From assembly GCA_030836785.1 (NCBI GenBank), contig JAUPLT010000090.1, positions 1 through 39,176 of the forward strand: a DNA stretch of 39,176 bases, in the 5' to 3' direction. The notes under the pieces were generated by a model. The model searched no databases. It saw nothing but the letters and a program-made list of their open reading frames with translations, and was not told where the DNA came from. How positions within the stretch are numbered: the first letter of the stretch is position 1; each line of letters begins with the position of its first letter. Of the stretch, positions 29,029-37,882 are shown one piece after another. The stretch comes from Actinomycetota bacterium (GTDB lineage Bacteria > Actinomycetota > Actinomycetes > Mycobacteriales > Mycobacteriaceae). The position numbers and the translations under genes were made by a program.

Positions 29029-31185
29029 ATGGCGCAGCAGGCCCCCGACCGCGAGAAAGCTTTGCAACTCGCGATCGCGCAGATCGAAAAGAATCACGGC
29101 AAAGGCTCGGTGATGCGACTCGGCGACGAGGTGCGCCAGCCCATATCGGTCATCCCCACCGGTTCCATCGCGCTGGACGTGGCTTTGGGCATCGGCGGGC
29201 TTCCGCGTGGCCGCGTGGTTGAAATCTACGGTCCGGAATCCTCCGGCAAGACCACGGTCGCCCTACATGCGGTGGCCAACGCACAGGCCGCCGGCGGCAT
29301 CGCCGCCTTCATCGACGCCGAACACGCCCTCGACCCGGAGTACGCCAAGAGCCTCGGCGTGGATACCGATTCGTTGCTGGTAAGCCAGCCCGACACCGGC
29401 GAGCAGGCACTCGAGATCGCCGACATGCTGGTGCGTTCCGGTGCGCTGGACATCCTTGTCATCGACTCGGTGGCGGCTCTGGTGCCTCGTGCCGAGATCG
29501 AAGGCGAGATGGGTGACAGTCACGTCGGCCTACAGGCCCGTCTGATGAGCCAGGCGCTGCGCAAGATGACCGGTGCGCTGAGCAACTCCGGCACCACCGC
29601 GATCTTCATCAACCAGCTGCGCGAGAAGATCGGAGTGATGTTCGGGTGCGGTTCCTGGTACACCAACGTCACTCTCGCTGATGGGAGCACAGAGAAGCTC
29701 GGCAAGATCGTCAACCAGAAGATGGATGTCGAGGTCCTGTCGTACGACGCCGAATCTGGCGAGATTGTGCCTCGCAGGGTGGTCAATTGGTTTAACAACG
29801 GTAAGGCGGAGGAGTTTCTGCATTTCAAGGTTGATCGCGCGGGTGGAGGAACTGGCCGCGGTCACGCAAGTTTGGCAATGACCCGCAATCACCTGATCCG
29901 GACTCCAGGTGGTTGGCGCGAAGCTGGAGACATCCTCGTCGGAGAACGTGTCATGTTGGCTCAGCCAGTTCTGCTTAGCGACCAGCAGTGGGAAGTCGTC
30001 TTAGGCTCTCTGCTAGGTGATGGATGCCTCGCTGCGCCAGTCCGGAAGGACTCGGAGTCCGCGCGTTTCCGTATGGGCCATGGTGTCAAGCAAGCGGAGT
30101 ATCTCGACTGGAAGATCTCGTTACTGGAGAATGTCGCTCACAGTCGGAGCGTCAATGAAAGAGGCGATGTATTCGTTGACTTCACCCCCCTTGCTGAACT
30201 GTATGAACTGAGGTCAGCAGTCTATTTAGGGGATGGAAAGAAATTTCTGTCCGAAGACTATGTCAAAGCACTCACTCCGTTAGCGCTGGCAATCTGGTTT
30301 ATGGATGACGGCTCATTTACCGTCCGCTCAAAAGGTCTCCAGCGGCGCACCATTGGTGGCAGCGGACGGGTTGAGATCTGCGTTGAAGCAATGAGCGAAG
30401 GGTCCAGACTGCGGCTTCGGGACTACCTGCATGACGAATATGGGTTAGACGTGCGTTTGCGGCGGGCTGGCAAAGCTGGCAAATCTGTTCTGGTGTTCTC
30501 CACCGCGGCCTCTGAGAAGTTCCAGAATCTTATAGCGCCCTACGTCCACCCCTCCATGGCATACAAGCTCTTGCCGCGCTTCCGTGGTCGATTCGACGTT
30601 AATCCGCAGTTTGCCGAACCATCGATGCAGCTCATGCCGGCAAGGGTTGTTGATATCGAGTCTAAGAAGAAATATCAGAAGATGGATCGCTTCGATATCG
30701 AAGTTGAGGGTTCGCATAATTACTTTGCGGACGGCGTCATGGTCCACAACTCTCCCGAAACGACCACCGGCGGTAAGGCTTTGAAGTTCTACGCCTCGGT
30801 TCGCTTGGATGTCCGTCGCATCGAGACGCTCAAGGACGGAACCGACGCGGTGGGTAACCGCACCCGTGTCAAGGTGGTCAAGAACAAGGTTTCGCCCCCA
30901 TTCAAGCAGGCCGAGTTTGACATTCTGTACGGCAAGGGCATCAGCAGGGAGGGCTCGCTCATCGACATGGGGGTCGACCAGGGCTTCATCCGCAAGTCCG
31001 GCTCCTGGTACACCTACGAGGGCGAGCAGTTGGGCCAGGGCAAGGAGAATGCCCGGAACTATCTGACCGAGAACCCCGATGTCGCCAACGAGATCGAGAA
31101 GAAGATCAAAGAGAAGCTCGGGGTCGGCGCCACGCTGACCGACGAGGCCATCGGCGATGTCCTCCCCGCTCCCGTCGACTTCTGA
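29029..31185 (+). CDS. recA: RecA recombinase precursor with intein
   Basis: RecA coats single-stranded DNA, drives homologous pairing and triggers LexA self-cleavage. The 718-residue precursor contains a 368-residue intein, leaving 350 residues of mature RecA. Extein motifs: Walker A GPESSGKT at 68-75, Walker [13 protein letters not shown], loop L1 region [21 protein letters not shown], and [19 protein letters not shown] just before the insertion. The mature sequence resumes [23 protein letters not shown] (loop L2). The C-terminus matches mycobacterial RecA. Two DNA-damage promoters precede it, and recX overlaps its end. Protein splicing is required for activity because the intein interrupts the ATPase core. 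Confidence 0.97.
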   Translation: MAQQAPDREKALQLAIAQIEKNHGKGSVMRLGDEVRQPISVIPTGSIALDVALGIGGLPRGRVVEIYGPESSGKTTVALHAVANAQAAGGIAAFIDAEHALDPEYAKSLGVDTDSLLVSQPDTGEQALEIADMLVRSGALDILVIDSVAALVPRAEIEGEMGDSHVGLQARLMSQALRKMTGALSNSGTTAIFINQLREKIGVMFGCGSWYTNVTLADGSTEKLGKIVNQKMDVEVLSYDAESGEIVPRRVVNWFNNGKAEEFLHFKVDRAGGGTGRGHASLAMTRNHLIRTPGGWREAGDILVGERVMLAQPVLLSDQQWEVVLGSLLGDGCLAAPVRKDSESARFRMGHGVKQAEYLDWKISLLENVAHSRSVNERGDVFVDFTPLAELYELRSAVYLGDGKKFLSEDYVKALTPLALAIWFMDDGSFTVRSKGLQRRTIGGSGRVEICVEAMSEGSRLRLRDYLHDEYGLDVRLRRAGKAGKSVLVFSTAASEKFQNLIAPYVHPSMAYKLLPRFRGRFDVNPQFAEPSMQLMPARVVDIESKKKYQKMDRFDIEVEGSHNYFADGVMVHNSPETTTGGKALKFYASVRLDVRRIETLKDGTDAVGNRTRVKVVKNKVSPPFKQAEFDILYGKGISREGSLIDMGVDQGFIRKSGSWYTYEGEQLGQGKENARNYLTENPDVANEIEKKIKEKLGVGATLTDEAIGDVLPAPVDF
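29647..30750 (+). mobile_element. RecA intein with LAGLIDADG homing endonuclease
   Basis: This is an in-frame protein-splicing element of 368 residues. Splicing blocks: Cys1 ([14 protein letters not shown]) directly after VMFG, block B TRNH, block [16 protein letters not shown], and a C-terminal His-Asn (GVMVHN) followed by extein Ser. The two endonuclease motifs [10 protein letters not shown] and [11 protein letters not shown] keep their acidic residues, so homing activity may be intact. The site and sequence are those of the M. leprae-type RecA intein (365 residues as I recall), not the M. tuberculosis one, which sits further on after VKNK. A hand count of 30121-30300 gives 85 G+C in 180 bases, against 45 of 60 in flanking recA 29281-29340. 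TTA leucine codons occur at 30001 and 30280. Confidence 0.96.
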
Positions 31186-31672
31186 GACGCGCGAGGAGCA
31201 GGCGCACGCGCTGTGCCTGCGCCTGCTCACCGCGCGCGCACGTACCCGGGCTGAGCTCGCCGGCCGAATGGCCAAGCGTGGTTACCCCGATGCTGTCGTC
31301 GAGGCAGTCCTCGGGCGCCTGACGGATGTCGGCCTGGTCGACGATGAAGATTTCGCCGCCCAGTGGGTTCGCTCCCGTCAGACCCATGCGGGGAAGGGCA
31401 AGCGCGCGTTAGCCGCTGAACTTCGGACCAAGGGTGTCGACGACGAGGTGATCGCTTCCGTGCTTGACGGGATCGACGTCGGGGCCGAGCGGGTGCGAGC
31501 CGAGGAACTGGTCGAACGGCGACTGCGTCGGGAGACCCTCGGTGACGGAGACGATGCGAAGGTGATGCGGAGACTGGTCGGGATGCTGGCACGTCGCGGC
31601 TACAGCCACAGCATGGCGATGGCGGTCGTCAGCGACGCGCTAGCCGCCGAACGGGGCCGCCGGCGGGTCTAG
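31157..31672 (+). CDS. recX: Regulatory protein RecX
   Basis: RecX binds RecA filaments and limits RecA activity. The 171 residues contain the three-helix RecX repeats: [49 protein letters not shown], then [23 protein letters not shown], then the C-terminal [28 protein letters not shown]. The ATG at 31157 overlaps the end of recA by 29 nt, the usual mycobacterial arrangement. This ties RecX synthesis to RecA synthesis. Confidence 0.95.
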   Translation: MSSPLPSTSETREEQAHALCLRLLTARARTRAELAGRMAKRGYPDAVVEAVLGRLTDVGLVDDEDFAAQWVRSRQTHAGKGKRALAAELRTKGVDDEVIASVLDGIDVGAERVRAEELVERRLRRETLGDGDDAKVMRRLVGMLARRGYSHSMAMAVVSDALAAERGRRRV

Positions 31673-31699
31673 ATCGATCGACCGGCGGTGGTCGGCCGA

Positions 31700-32488
31700 T
31701 TAGTCGTTGTTCCTGCTCGTGAGTCGCGAAAACTCATCCTGGTCATGCGCGCTGAAGACGGTGATGTCGGATGGCAGCGCGGCGAGCTTGCGATGGCCGT
31801 CGCGCATATGTCCGGGGTGGGCTGCCATGAGGTACTCGAAGCCCGTGAAGAACGCACCGTGGCGGCTCAGCTTCGACGCTTTGCCCAGCGCGGAGCGGTG
31901 GAAGTAGGCGTCGCCCGCATGAAGCAGCCATCCGTTCTCACCTGCGTCCACGGCGATCGCGGAGTGGCCACGGGAGTGCCCGACGACCGGTACGAGTGCG
32001 AACTCGGTGCCAAGGCCATCCAGTGGCCGAGCGGCGGGCAGTCCACGCCACGGTTCGCCGTCGGCGGAGTAGGTCAGCACCGTCGGGTGGTGGCTGAACT
32101 GCGACCGGCGGTAACGCAAGCGTTCGCGACGGGTCGGCTTCTGCACCGCGTCCCATTCGGTCTGCGAAACATGGACCCTGGCGTGCGGGAAATCCGACAG
32201 CCCGCCGACATGGTCGAGGTCGAAGTGGGTCACGACGATATCGCGCACGTCGTCTGCCGTGAAGCCGAGTGCTTCGACCTGCCGGATCGCCGTTTCGGAT
32301 TCGTCCAGCTTTGCGCCGAGCAATGTGGCAGACAGTCCGAGGCGGCGCTTCGGGTCGCGGACGTCGTCCAAACCGAAGCCGGTATCGACGAGTACCAGGC
32401 TGTCGGCGGTCTCGCACAGCAGGACGTGGCAGACAATCTGCCCGCCCGGAGTCGACATGGAGCCACAGTTCAGGTGGTGAATCCGCAT
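31700..32488 (-). CDS. Metallo-beta-lactamase-fold hydrolase
   Basis: This 262-residue protein has a complete MBL-fold dinuclear metal site: THFDLDHVGG (HxDxDH), a distal His in VVPVVGHSRGHSA, Asp in LLHAGDAYF, and a late FSAHD. The N-terminus (IHHLNCGSMSTPGG ... LVLVDTGFGLDDV) resembles the lactonase-like branch of the superfamily, but the substrate is unknown. The ATG at 32488 lies 6 nt after the stop of the ABC permease gene, with AGGA close by, so it appears to be the last gene of the transporter operon. A TTG one codon earlier is an alternative start. Confidence 0.88.
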   Translation of the reverse strand: MRIHHLNCGSMSTPGGQIVCHVLLCETADSLVLVDTGFGLDDVRDPKRRLGLSATLLGAKLDESETAIRQVEALGFTADDVRDIVVTHFDLDHVGGLSDFPHARVHVSQTEWDAVQKPTRRERLRYRRSQFSHHPTVLTYSADGEPWRGLPAARPLDGLGTEFALVPVVGHSRGHSAIAVDAGENGWLLHAGDAYFHRSALGKASKLSRHGAFFTGFEYLMAAHPGHMRDGHRKLAALPSDITVFSAHDQDEFSRLTSRNND

Positions 32489-32494
32489 CAAGTC

Positions 32495-33379
32495 CTAGTC
32501 GCCCGGCTCGATCAGAGCGCTGGGCGCTCCACCCTGCTCGATGGCTTTGCCCTCCAACGGCTCCGGTGCCCGCTTAGAGCGTCGCAGTCGTCGCTCAAGC
32601 CGGGTAGCGGCTGCCGACAAGGCGAAGTTCAAGCTGATCATCAGGACGGCGATGACGATCAGAGCGGGCACATAGTTGCCGTAGGTGGATCCGATCACCG
32701 TTCCCTGCCGGACCATCTCCAGGAAGGTGATCTGGTAGCCGATCGCGGTGTCTTTCAGGACCACCACGAGCTGTGAGACCAGGACTGGCAGCATCGAGGT
32801 GATGGCCTGCGGCAGCAGGATGGAGCGCATCGTCTGTCCCCAGCTGAGGCCCAGAGATTCGGCGGCCTCAGTCTGGCCGCGCGGCAGCGCGCCCACACCG
32901 GAGCGGACGATCTCCGCGATCACCGCGCCGTTATAGAGCGTCAGCCCGGTCACCACACCTGCCAACGCCAACTGCTTCGACGGGAATACGTCATAGAGCG
33001 CGAACAGGAAGTAGGCGAAGATCATCATGATCAGCACCGGGACGGCGCGGAAGAATTCCACGATCACCGCGCACGCACGGCTCACGGACTTGGTGGGGGA
33101 GAGTCGTCCGACACCGAGCAGCAGGCCCAGGATCACCGCCAGCAGGATTGAGACGGCCGCGGCTGTCAGGGTGCCCGCGATGCCGGGCAACACGTATGTC
33201 TGCCAGAGGTCCGCGGTGAGGAAGGGCTGCCACTTCGCCGAGGTCAGCTGACCCTTCTCGGCCAGTCGGGAGACCACCGCCCACACCACCAGTGCGCCGA
33301 GCACGACGGTCGCCGCCGAGATGATGTGGTTGCGTACCTTGGCCCGCGGTCCCGGCACGTCGAACAGGACTGACGTCAT
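32495..33379 (-). CDS. Amino-acid ABC transporter permease, GluD-type
   Basis: This 294-residue membrane subunit belongs to a polar amino-acid (glutamate-type) importer. It has several hydrophobic helices and the permease EAA loop with the ATPase-contacting sequence GQTEAAESLGLSWGQTMRSILLPQAI. The N-terminal helix (HIISAATVVLGALVVWAVVSRL) precedes a periplasmic stretch and the core. The ATG at 33379 overlaps the stop of the fused binding-protein/permease gene by four bases. The long ORF-track start at 33724 lies inside that gene. Its partner ATPase is encoded upstream (gluA-type). Confidence 0.92.
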   Translation of the reverse strand: MTSVLFDVPGPRAKVRNHIISAATVVLGALVVWAVVSRLAEKGQLTSAKWQPFLTADLWQTYVLPGIAGTLTAAAVSILLAVILGLLLGVGRLSPTKSVSRACAVIVEFFRAVPVLIMMIFAYFLFALYDVFPSKQLALAGVVTGLTLYNGAVIAEIVRSGVGALPRGQTEAAESLGLSWGQTMRSILLPQAITSMLPVLVSQLVVVLKDTAIGYQITFLEMVRQGTVIGSTYGNYVPALIVIAVLMISLNFALSAAATRLERRLRRSKRAPEPLEGKAIEQGGAPSALIEPGD

Positions 33380-34884
33380 CTGGCCACCGCCAATCGTTTG
33401 CCCAGCCATCCGAACACCAGTCCCATCGGCAGGGTCAGCAACAGGAACCCGAAGGCGAAGATGCCACCGATCACCAGCAGTGCTGCGGTGTTCTCGATCA
33501 TCTCCTTCATCAGCAGCGCTGCCTCGGCCACACCGATCGCGGAGGCGATCGTGGTGTTCTTTGTCAATGCGATCAGCACCGAACCCAGCGGAATGATCAC
33601 CGCGCGGAATGCCTGCGGCAGCAACACGATTCTCAGGTTCTGGGCGAAGGTGAGCCCCAGTGAGCGGGCCGCTTCGGCCTGGCCCACCGGTACGGTGTTG
33701 ACCCCGGCCCGGACCGTTTCGCACACGAACGCCGCGGTATAGACGGCCAATCCGAGCACTGCCAGCCGGAAGTTGCTGTCCGCGATCGAGGTCGGGGATG
33801 TGGAGTCGGCCAGCGTGATACCCAACGTCTGCGCGAGACCGAACGAACAGAACAGGATGATCAGCGTCAACGGTGTGTTGCGGACGGTGTTGACGTAGGC
33901 GGTGCCCAGCCAGTTGAGCATCGGCACCGGCGAGAGCCGCGCCGCGGCCAGCAATGTTCCAAGGATCAGCGCGCCGATCGCCGACAGGACCGTCAACTTC
34001 ACGGTGGTCCAGAAGGCTTTGACGATCAGCCCCCCGTACTTGCCGAGAATGTCAACGCTTTCCGCCGACCCCACATCGCCGGCGGTGTCCAGCGGAGGCG
34101 GGGGCGGCGCGGTGATGCCGGCCGGTCCGAGGTTGCGGTCGAAGGCCTCTTTCCAGCTGCCGTCCCGCTGCATTTCGACGATCGCATCGTTGATCTTGCC
34201 GCGAAGTTCGCGGTCCTCCCGCAGCAGCCCGATGCCGTAGTGCTCCACCGAGAACGGCTTGCCGATGATCTTGAACGCGCCCGGAGACTGCGCGGCGAAA
34301 CCGGCCAGAATCACTTCGTCGGTGCTGACCGCGTCGATTGCGCCGTTACGCAGTGCCTCGACACATGCCGAGTAGGTGTCGTACTGCTGCAACTGAACGC
34401 CGGAATATTTGTCCTTGATGCGCTGGGCCGGTGTGGAACCGGATACCGAACACAGCCGCTTGCTGTTCGCCAGCGATTCCGGCCCGACGATGTCGGTGTT
34501 GTCGGCCCGCACCAACAGGCTCTGCCCGGTATCCAGATACGGCCCCGCGAACGCCACTTTCTGCTTGCGGGCGTCGGTGATCGAGTAGGTGGCCACGATG
34601 TAGTCGACCTGGCCGTTCTGGATCAACGTCTCACGTTGCCCGGAGGGCGCCTCCTTCCAGTCGATCTGGTCGGGGGAGTAGCCGAGTTTCCCGGCGACAT
34701 ATGTCGCGACGTCGACGTCAAAGCCCGCCATCGTCCCGTCGGGCTTCTTCACCGCCAATCCGGGCTGGTCGAACTTGGTGCCGATGGTGATGGCCTTGTC
34801 TCCGCCGCCGCACCCGGCCAATGCCAGCGACAGGCCGACGGCCAACATCATGATGACGAACAGGCGCTGGGGCAGTGACCGCAT
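33376..34884 (-). CDS. Fused solute-binding lipoprotein and permease (GluB-GluC type)
   Basis: One continuous 502-residue reading frame joins two subunits normally made separately. Residues 1-25 are a lipoprotein signal (LALAGC, Cys25). Residues ~30-260 are a family-3 solute-binding domain (TIGTKFDQPGLAVKKPDGTMAGFDVDVA ... WKEAFDRNLG). A short proline linker (APPPPPLD) leads to a GluC-like permease from about residue 285, with the EAA loop GQAEAARSLGLTFAQNLRIVLLPQAF. The binding domain would thus be tethered both by lipid and by the membrane domain. GluB and GluC are separate in Corynebacterium; fusions are known in GlnP of Gram-positives. The ATPase gene ends 14 nt upstream. Confidence 0.93.
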   Translation of the reverse strand: MRSLPQRLFVIMMLAVGLSLALAGCGGGDKAITIGTKFDQPGLAVKKPDGTMAGFDVDVATYVAGKLGYSPDQIDWKEAPSGQRETLIQNGQVDYIVATYSITDARKQKVAFAGPYLDTGQSLLVRADNTDIVGPESLANSKRLCSVSGSTPAQRIKDKYSGVQLQQYDTYSACVEALRNGAIDAVSTDEVILAGFAAQSPGAFKIIGKPFSVEHYGIGLLREDRELRGKINDAIVEMQRDGSWKEAFDRNLGPAGITAPPPPPLDTAGDVGSAESVDILGKYGGLIVKAFWTTVKLTVLSAIGALILGTLLAAARLSPVPMLNWLGTAYVNTVRNTPLTLIILFCSFGLAQTLGITLADSTSPTSIADSNFRLAVLGLAVYTAAFVCETVRAGVNTVPVGQAEAARSLGLTFAQNLRIVLLPQAFRAVIIPLGSVLIALTKNTTIASAIGVAEAALLMKEMIENTAALLVIGGIFAFGFLLLTLPMGLVFGWLGKRLAVAR

Positions 34885-34898
34885 GGTTCCGGTGATCC

Positions 34899-35651
34899 CT
34901 AGTGGCTGAGGATCTTGCCGAGGAAGTCCCGGGCGCGGTTGGACTTGGGGTTGGAGAAGAACTCTTCCGGCGCCGCATCCTCGACGACGGTGCCGTCGGC
35001 CATGAACACCACCCGGTTGGCGGCCCGGCGGGCGAAGCCCATCTCGTGGGTCACCACCACCATCGTCATGCCCTCACCGGCGAGCGAGGTCATGACCGCC
35101 AGCACCTCGTTGACCATCTCCGGATCCAGGGCGCTGGTCGGCTCGTCGAAAAGCATGACCTTCGGTGCCATGGCCAGTGATCGGGCGATGGCCACCCGTT
35201 GCTGCTGGCCACCGGACAGCTGCGCAGGGTACTTCTCGGCCTGAGTGGCCACCCCAACCCGCTCCAGCAGCGACATCGCCTTCTCACGTGCCTGGGCGGA
35301 GTCGATCTTGCGGACCTTCATCGGTGCCAGCATCACGTTTTCCAGGATGGTCTTGTGGGAGAAGAGGTTGAACGACTGAAACACCATGCCGACGTCGGAG
35401 CGCAGTTGCGCGAGTTTGCGGCCCTCCGACGGCAGTACTTCGCCGTCGATGGAGATCGTCCCGGTGTCGATGGTTTCCAGCCGGTTGATGGTGCGGCACA
35501 ACGTCGACTTTCCCGAACCGGACGGCCCAAGTACGACGACCACCTGCCCGCGGTCCACATCGAGGTTGATGTCCTTGAGCACATGCAGGGCGCCGAAGTG
35601 CTTGTTGACACCCTTGATGGAGATCATCGGAACCGGCCCGCCCACCGTCAT
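34899..35651 (-). CDS. Amino-acid ABC transporter ATPase, GluA-type
   Basis: This 250-residue ATPase powers the importer encoded downstream. Walker A is GPSGSGKST, the Q-loop is VFQSFNLF, the ABC signature is [15 protein letters not shown], Walker B is [13 protein letters not shown], and the H-loop is VTHEM. The layout is typical of the GlnQ/GluA class for polar amino acids. ATG 35651 follows TAGGGT with a 6-nt spacer on the minus strand; an alternative ATG (MISIKG) lies eight codons later. It leads the operon ATPase-binding/permease fusion-permease-MBL hydrolase. Confidence 0.95.
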   Translation of the reverse strand: MTVGGPVPMISIKGVNKHFGALHVLKDINLDVDRGQVVVVLGPSGSGKSTLCRTINRLETIDTGTISIDGEVLPSEGRKLAQLRSDVGMVFQSFNLFSHKTILENVMLAPMKVRKIDSAQAREKAMSLLERVGVATQAEKYPAQLSGGQQQRVAIARSLAMAPKVMLFDEPTSALDPEMVNEVLAVMTSLAGEGMTMVVVTHEMGFARRAANRVVFMADGTVVEDAAPEEFFSNPKSNRARDFLGKILSH

Positions 35652-35657
35652 GGGATG

Positions 35658-35663
35658 ACCCTA
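35658..35663 (-). promoter_or_regulatory. -10 box for the glutamate-type transporter operon
   Basis: On the minus strand TAGGGT ends 6 nt before the ATG at 35651, so the transcript would be leaderless and carry the whole four-gene operon. Confidence 0.65.
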
Positions 35664-35731
35664 GCGAGGTTCGACGCGTTCTGCCTGCCGATGCGCACGA
35701 TCCGCCGATTCGTCCGGCCCGGCTGCCGCCG

Positions 35732-35737
35732 TACCAT
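35732..35737 (+). promoter_or_regulatory. -10 box for leaderless miaB
   Basis: TACCAT fits TANNNT and ends 7 nt before GTG 35745. Its last two bases are part of the alternative ATG at 35736, which could not then be on the transcript. Confidence 0.55.
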
Positions 35738-35744
35738 GAGCCGT

Positions 35745-37292
35745 GTGACATCGGTGTTGAACCAGAGCCGTGACGCGGGAGTGGCGAACCGCTCTGGTTC
35801 GCACGACGAAGCGGCGCGCACCTATCAGGTACGCACCTACGGCTGCCAGATGAATGTGCACGACTCCGAGCGGCTGGCCGGGCTGCTCGAGGCGGCCGGT
35901 TACCGGCGGGCTGAAGCCGGCGCCGACGCCGACGTGGTGGTGTTCAACACCTGCGCGGTGCGGGAGAACGCCGACAACAAGCTCTACGGCAACCTCAGCC
36001 ACCTCGCCCCGCGCAAGCAGGCGGACCCGTGGATGCAGATTGCCGTCGGTGGTTGCCTCGCGCAGAAGGACCGCGACGCGGTCCTGCGCCGAGCGCCCTG
36101 GGTGGACGTGGTCTTCGGTACCCACAACATCGGCTCGCTGCCCGCTCTGCTGGAGCGGGCGCGGCACAACAGGACGGCGCAGGTCGAGATCGCCGAATCA
36201 CTGCAGGAGTTCCCGTCGACACTGCCGGCCACACGTGAATCCGCCTATGCGGCTTGGGTTTCGATATCCGTCGGGTGCAACAACACCTGCACCTTCTGCA
36301 TCGTGCCGTCGCTGCGTGGCAAAGAACTCGATCGCCGGCCCGAGGACATCCTGACGGAGGTGCGATCCCTGGTGGACCAAGGCGTCCTCGAGATCACCCT
36401 GCTCGGCCAGAACGTCAACGCCTACGGGGTGTCTTTCGCCGATCCCGGCGTCCCGCGTGACCGCGGTGCCTTCGCGGCCCTGCTGCGGGCCTGCGGACGT
36501 ATCGACGGACTTGAGCGGGTTCGCTTCACCTCACCGCACCCGGCCGAATTCACCGACGATGTCATCGAGGCGATGGCCGATACCCATAACGTTTGCCCGG
36601 CTCTGCACATGCCGTTGCAGTCGGGATCCGACCGGATCCTGCGGACGATGCGCCGCTCGTACCGGGCCGAGAAGTACCTCGGAATCCTGGAGCGGGTTCG
36701 CCAGGCGATGCCGCACGCGGCCATCACTACCGACATCATCGTGGGATTCCCGGGTGAGACCGAGGAGGATTTCGCCGAGACGCTGGAGGTCGTCCGCCGG
36801 GCTCGTTTCGCGGCCGCGTTCACGTTTCAGTACTCGCCGCGGCCGGGCACTCCGGCCGCGGAGTTCGATGGCCAGGTACCGAAGGCGGTCGTCAGCGAGC
36901 GGTATCAACGGCTGATCGAACTGCAGGAGGCGGTGTCACTGGAGCTGAACACCGCGCTCGTCGGCAGCGTCGTCGAGCTGTTGGTCGCCACCGGGGAGGG
37001 GCGCAAGGACGCCGCCACCGCCCGAATGTCGGGACGGGCCCGCGACGGTCGGTTGGTGCACTTCACCCCCGACCGACCCGGGGTGCGGCCCGGAGACGTC
37101 CTCACCACCACGATTACCGGGGCGGCGCCGCACCACCTGATCGCCGATGCGCCGATTCTGGATTACCGACGGACGCGCGCCGGAGATGCGCAGGCCGCCG
37201 GCACAGCGCCCCGCACCGTCGGACTGGGCCTGCCCCCGGTCGGTGCGCCGACGGTCCCCGACTCGCCGACCACGACAGGATGTGCCCGATGA
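35745..37292 (+). CDS. miaB: tRNA-2-methylthio-N6-dimethylallyladenosine synthase
   Basis: MiaB is a radical-SAM enzyme that adds the methylthio group to i6A37 in tRNAs. The N-terminal cluster cysteines lie in YGCQMN (Cys34), FNTCAVREN and GGCLAQ. The SAM-cluster motif is [10 protein letters not shown]-terminal TRAM-like domain ([14 protein letters not shown]...GRLVHFTP) would bind tRNA. I choose GTG 35745 (515 residues) because a TACCAT -10 box ends 7 nt upstream; ATG 35736 is the alternative. The ORF-track start at 35199 lies inside the divergent ATPase gene. The stop overlaps the next ATG (ATGA). Confidence 0.94.
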   Translation: MTSVLNQSRDAGVANRSGSHDEAARTYQVRTYGCQMNVHDSERLAGLLEAAGYRRAEAGADADVVVFNTCAVRENADNKLYGNLSHLAPRKQADPWMQIAVGGCLAQKDRDAVLRRAPWVDVVFGTHNIGSLPALLERARHNRTAQVEIAESLQEFPSTLPATRESAYAAWVSISVGCNNTCTFCIVPSLRGKELDRRPEDILTEVRSLVDQGVLEITLLGQNVNAYGVSFADPGVPRDRGAFAALLRACGRIDGLERVRFTSPHPAEFTDDVIEAMADTHNVCPALHMPLQSGSDRILRTMRRSYRAEKYLGILERVRQAMPHAAITTDIIVGFPGETEEDFAETLEVVRRARFAAAFTFQYSPRPGTPAAEFDGQVPKAVVSERYQRLIELQEAVSLELNTALVGSVVELLVATGEGRKDAATARMSGRARDGRLVHFTPDRPGVRPGDVLTTTITGAAPHHLIADAPILDYRRTRAGDAQAAGTAPRTVGLGLPPVGAPTVPDSPTTTGCAR

Positions 37293-37882
37293 CCGACCCC
37301 GATTTCGAGGCGTACAAGGCCGACCTGGAGGCTGCCGAACGGCGTGTCGCCGGTGAGATCGATCCGGGCCGCAGGGCAATGGTGGTCGCGATCCTGGTCT
37401 TCGTGCTGGTGCTGTCCTTCGTGTTCCCGCACACCGGCGCGGCCCGCGGGGTGGACGTGCTGATGGCCAGCGACACGGCGAGCGCGCACCGGATCGCGCT
37501 GCCGTCGCGCATCTTCTGCTGGTTTGCCCTGATCTTCGGGGTCGGGTTCTCAATGCTCGCGCTGACGACACGGCGGTGGACGCTTGCTTGGATTGCGCTG
37601 GCCGGCACCGCGTTGGCCGGGGCGTTCGGGATGCTGGCGGTGTGGTCGAGGCAAACGGTCGAGAGTGGCTACACGGGCCCGGGTATCGGGCTCATCCTCG
37701 GCTGGGTGACGGTCCTGCTGCTGGCCTTTCACTGGGCTCGCGTCGTGTGGACCAGGACAGCGGTGCAGATGGCGGCCGAGGCGCAACGCCGGGCGGAACT
37801 GGCCGACCGGCAGGCCGCTTCGCTGCTGGACGGGTTCGGTGAGAAGCCCGACGGCACCCCGCCGAAACCCGCATCCTCCTAG
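37289..37882 (+). CDS. Four-helix membrane protein, Rv2732c-like
   Basis: This 197-residue protein has four clear membrane segments: near 30-50 ([16 protein letters not shown]), 75-95 ([17 protein letters not shown]), 100-121 ([23 protein letters not shown]) and 129-151 ([23 protein letters not shown]). The N- and C-termini are charged and helical. The ATG at 37289 overlaps the miaB stop by four bases, preferred to ATG 37280 three codons earlier. The function is unknown; the conserved coupling to miaB in mycobacteria is the main clue. Its stop overlaps the stop of the DUF349 gene on the opposite strand. Confidence 0.83.
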   Translation: MTDPDFEAYKADLEAAERRVAGEIDPGRRAMVVAILVFVLVLSFVFPHTGAARGVDVLMASDTASAHRIALPSRIFCWFALIFGVGFSMLALTTRRWTLAWIALAGTALAGAFGMLAVWSRQTVESGYTGPGIGLILGWVTVLLLAFHWARVVWTRTAVQMAAEAQRRAELADRQAASLLDGFGEKPDGTPPKPASS

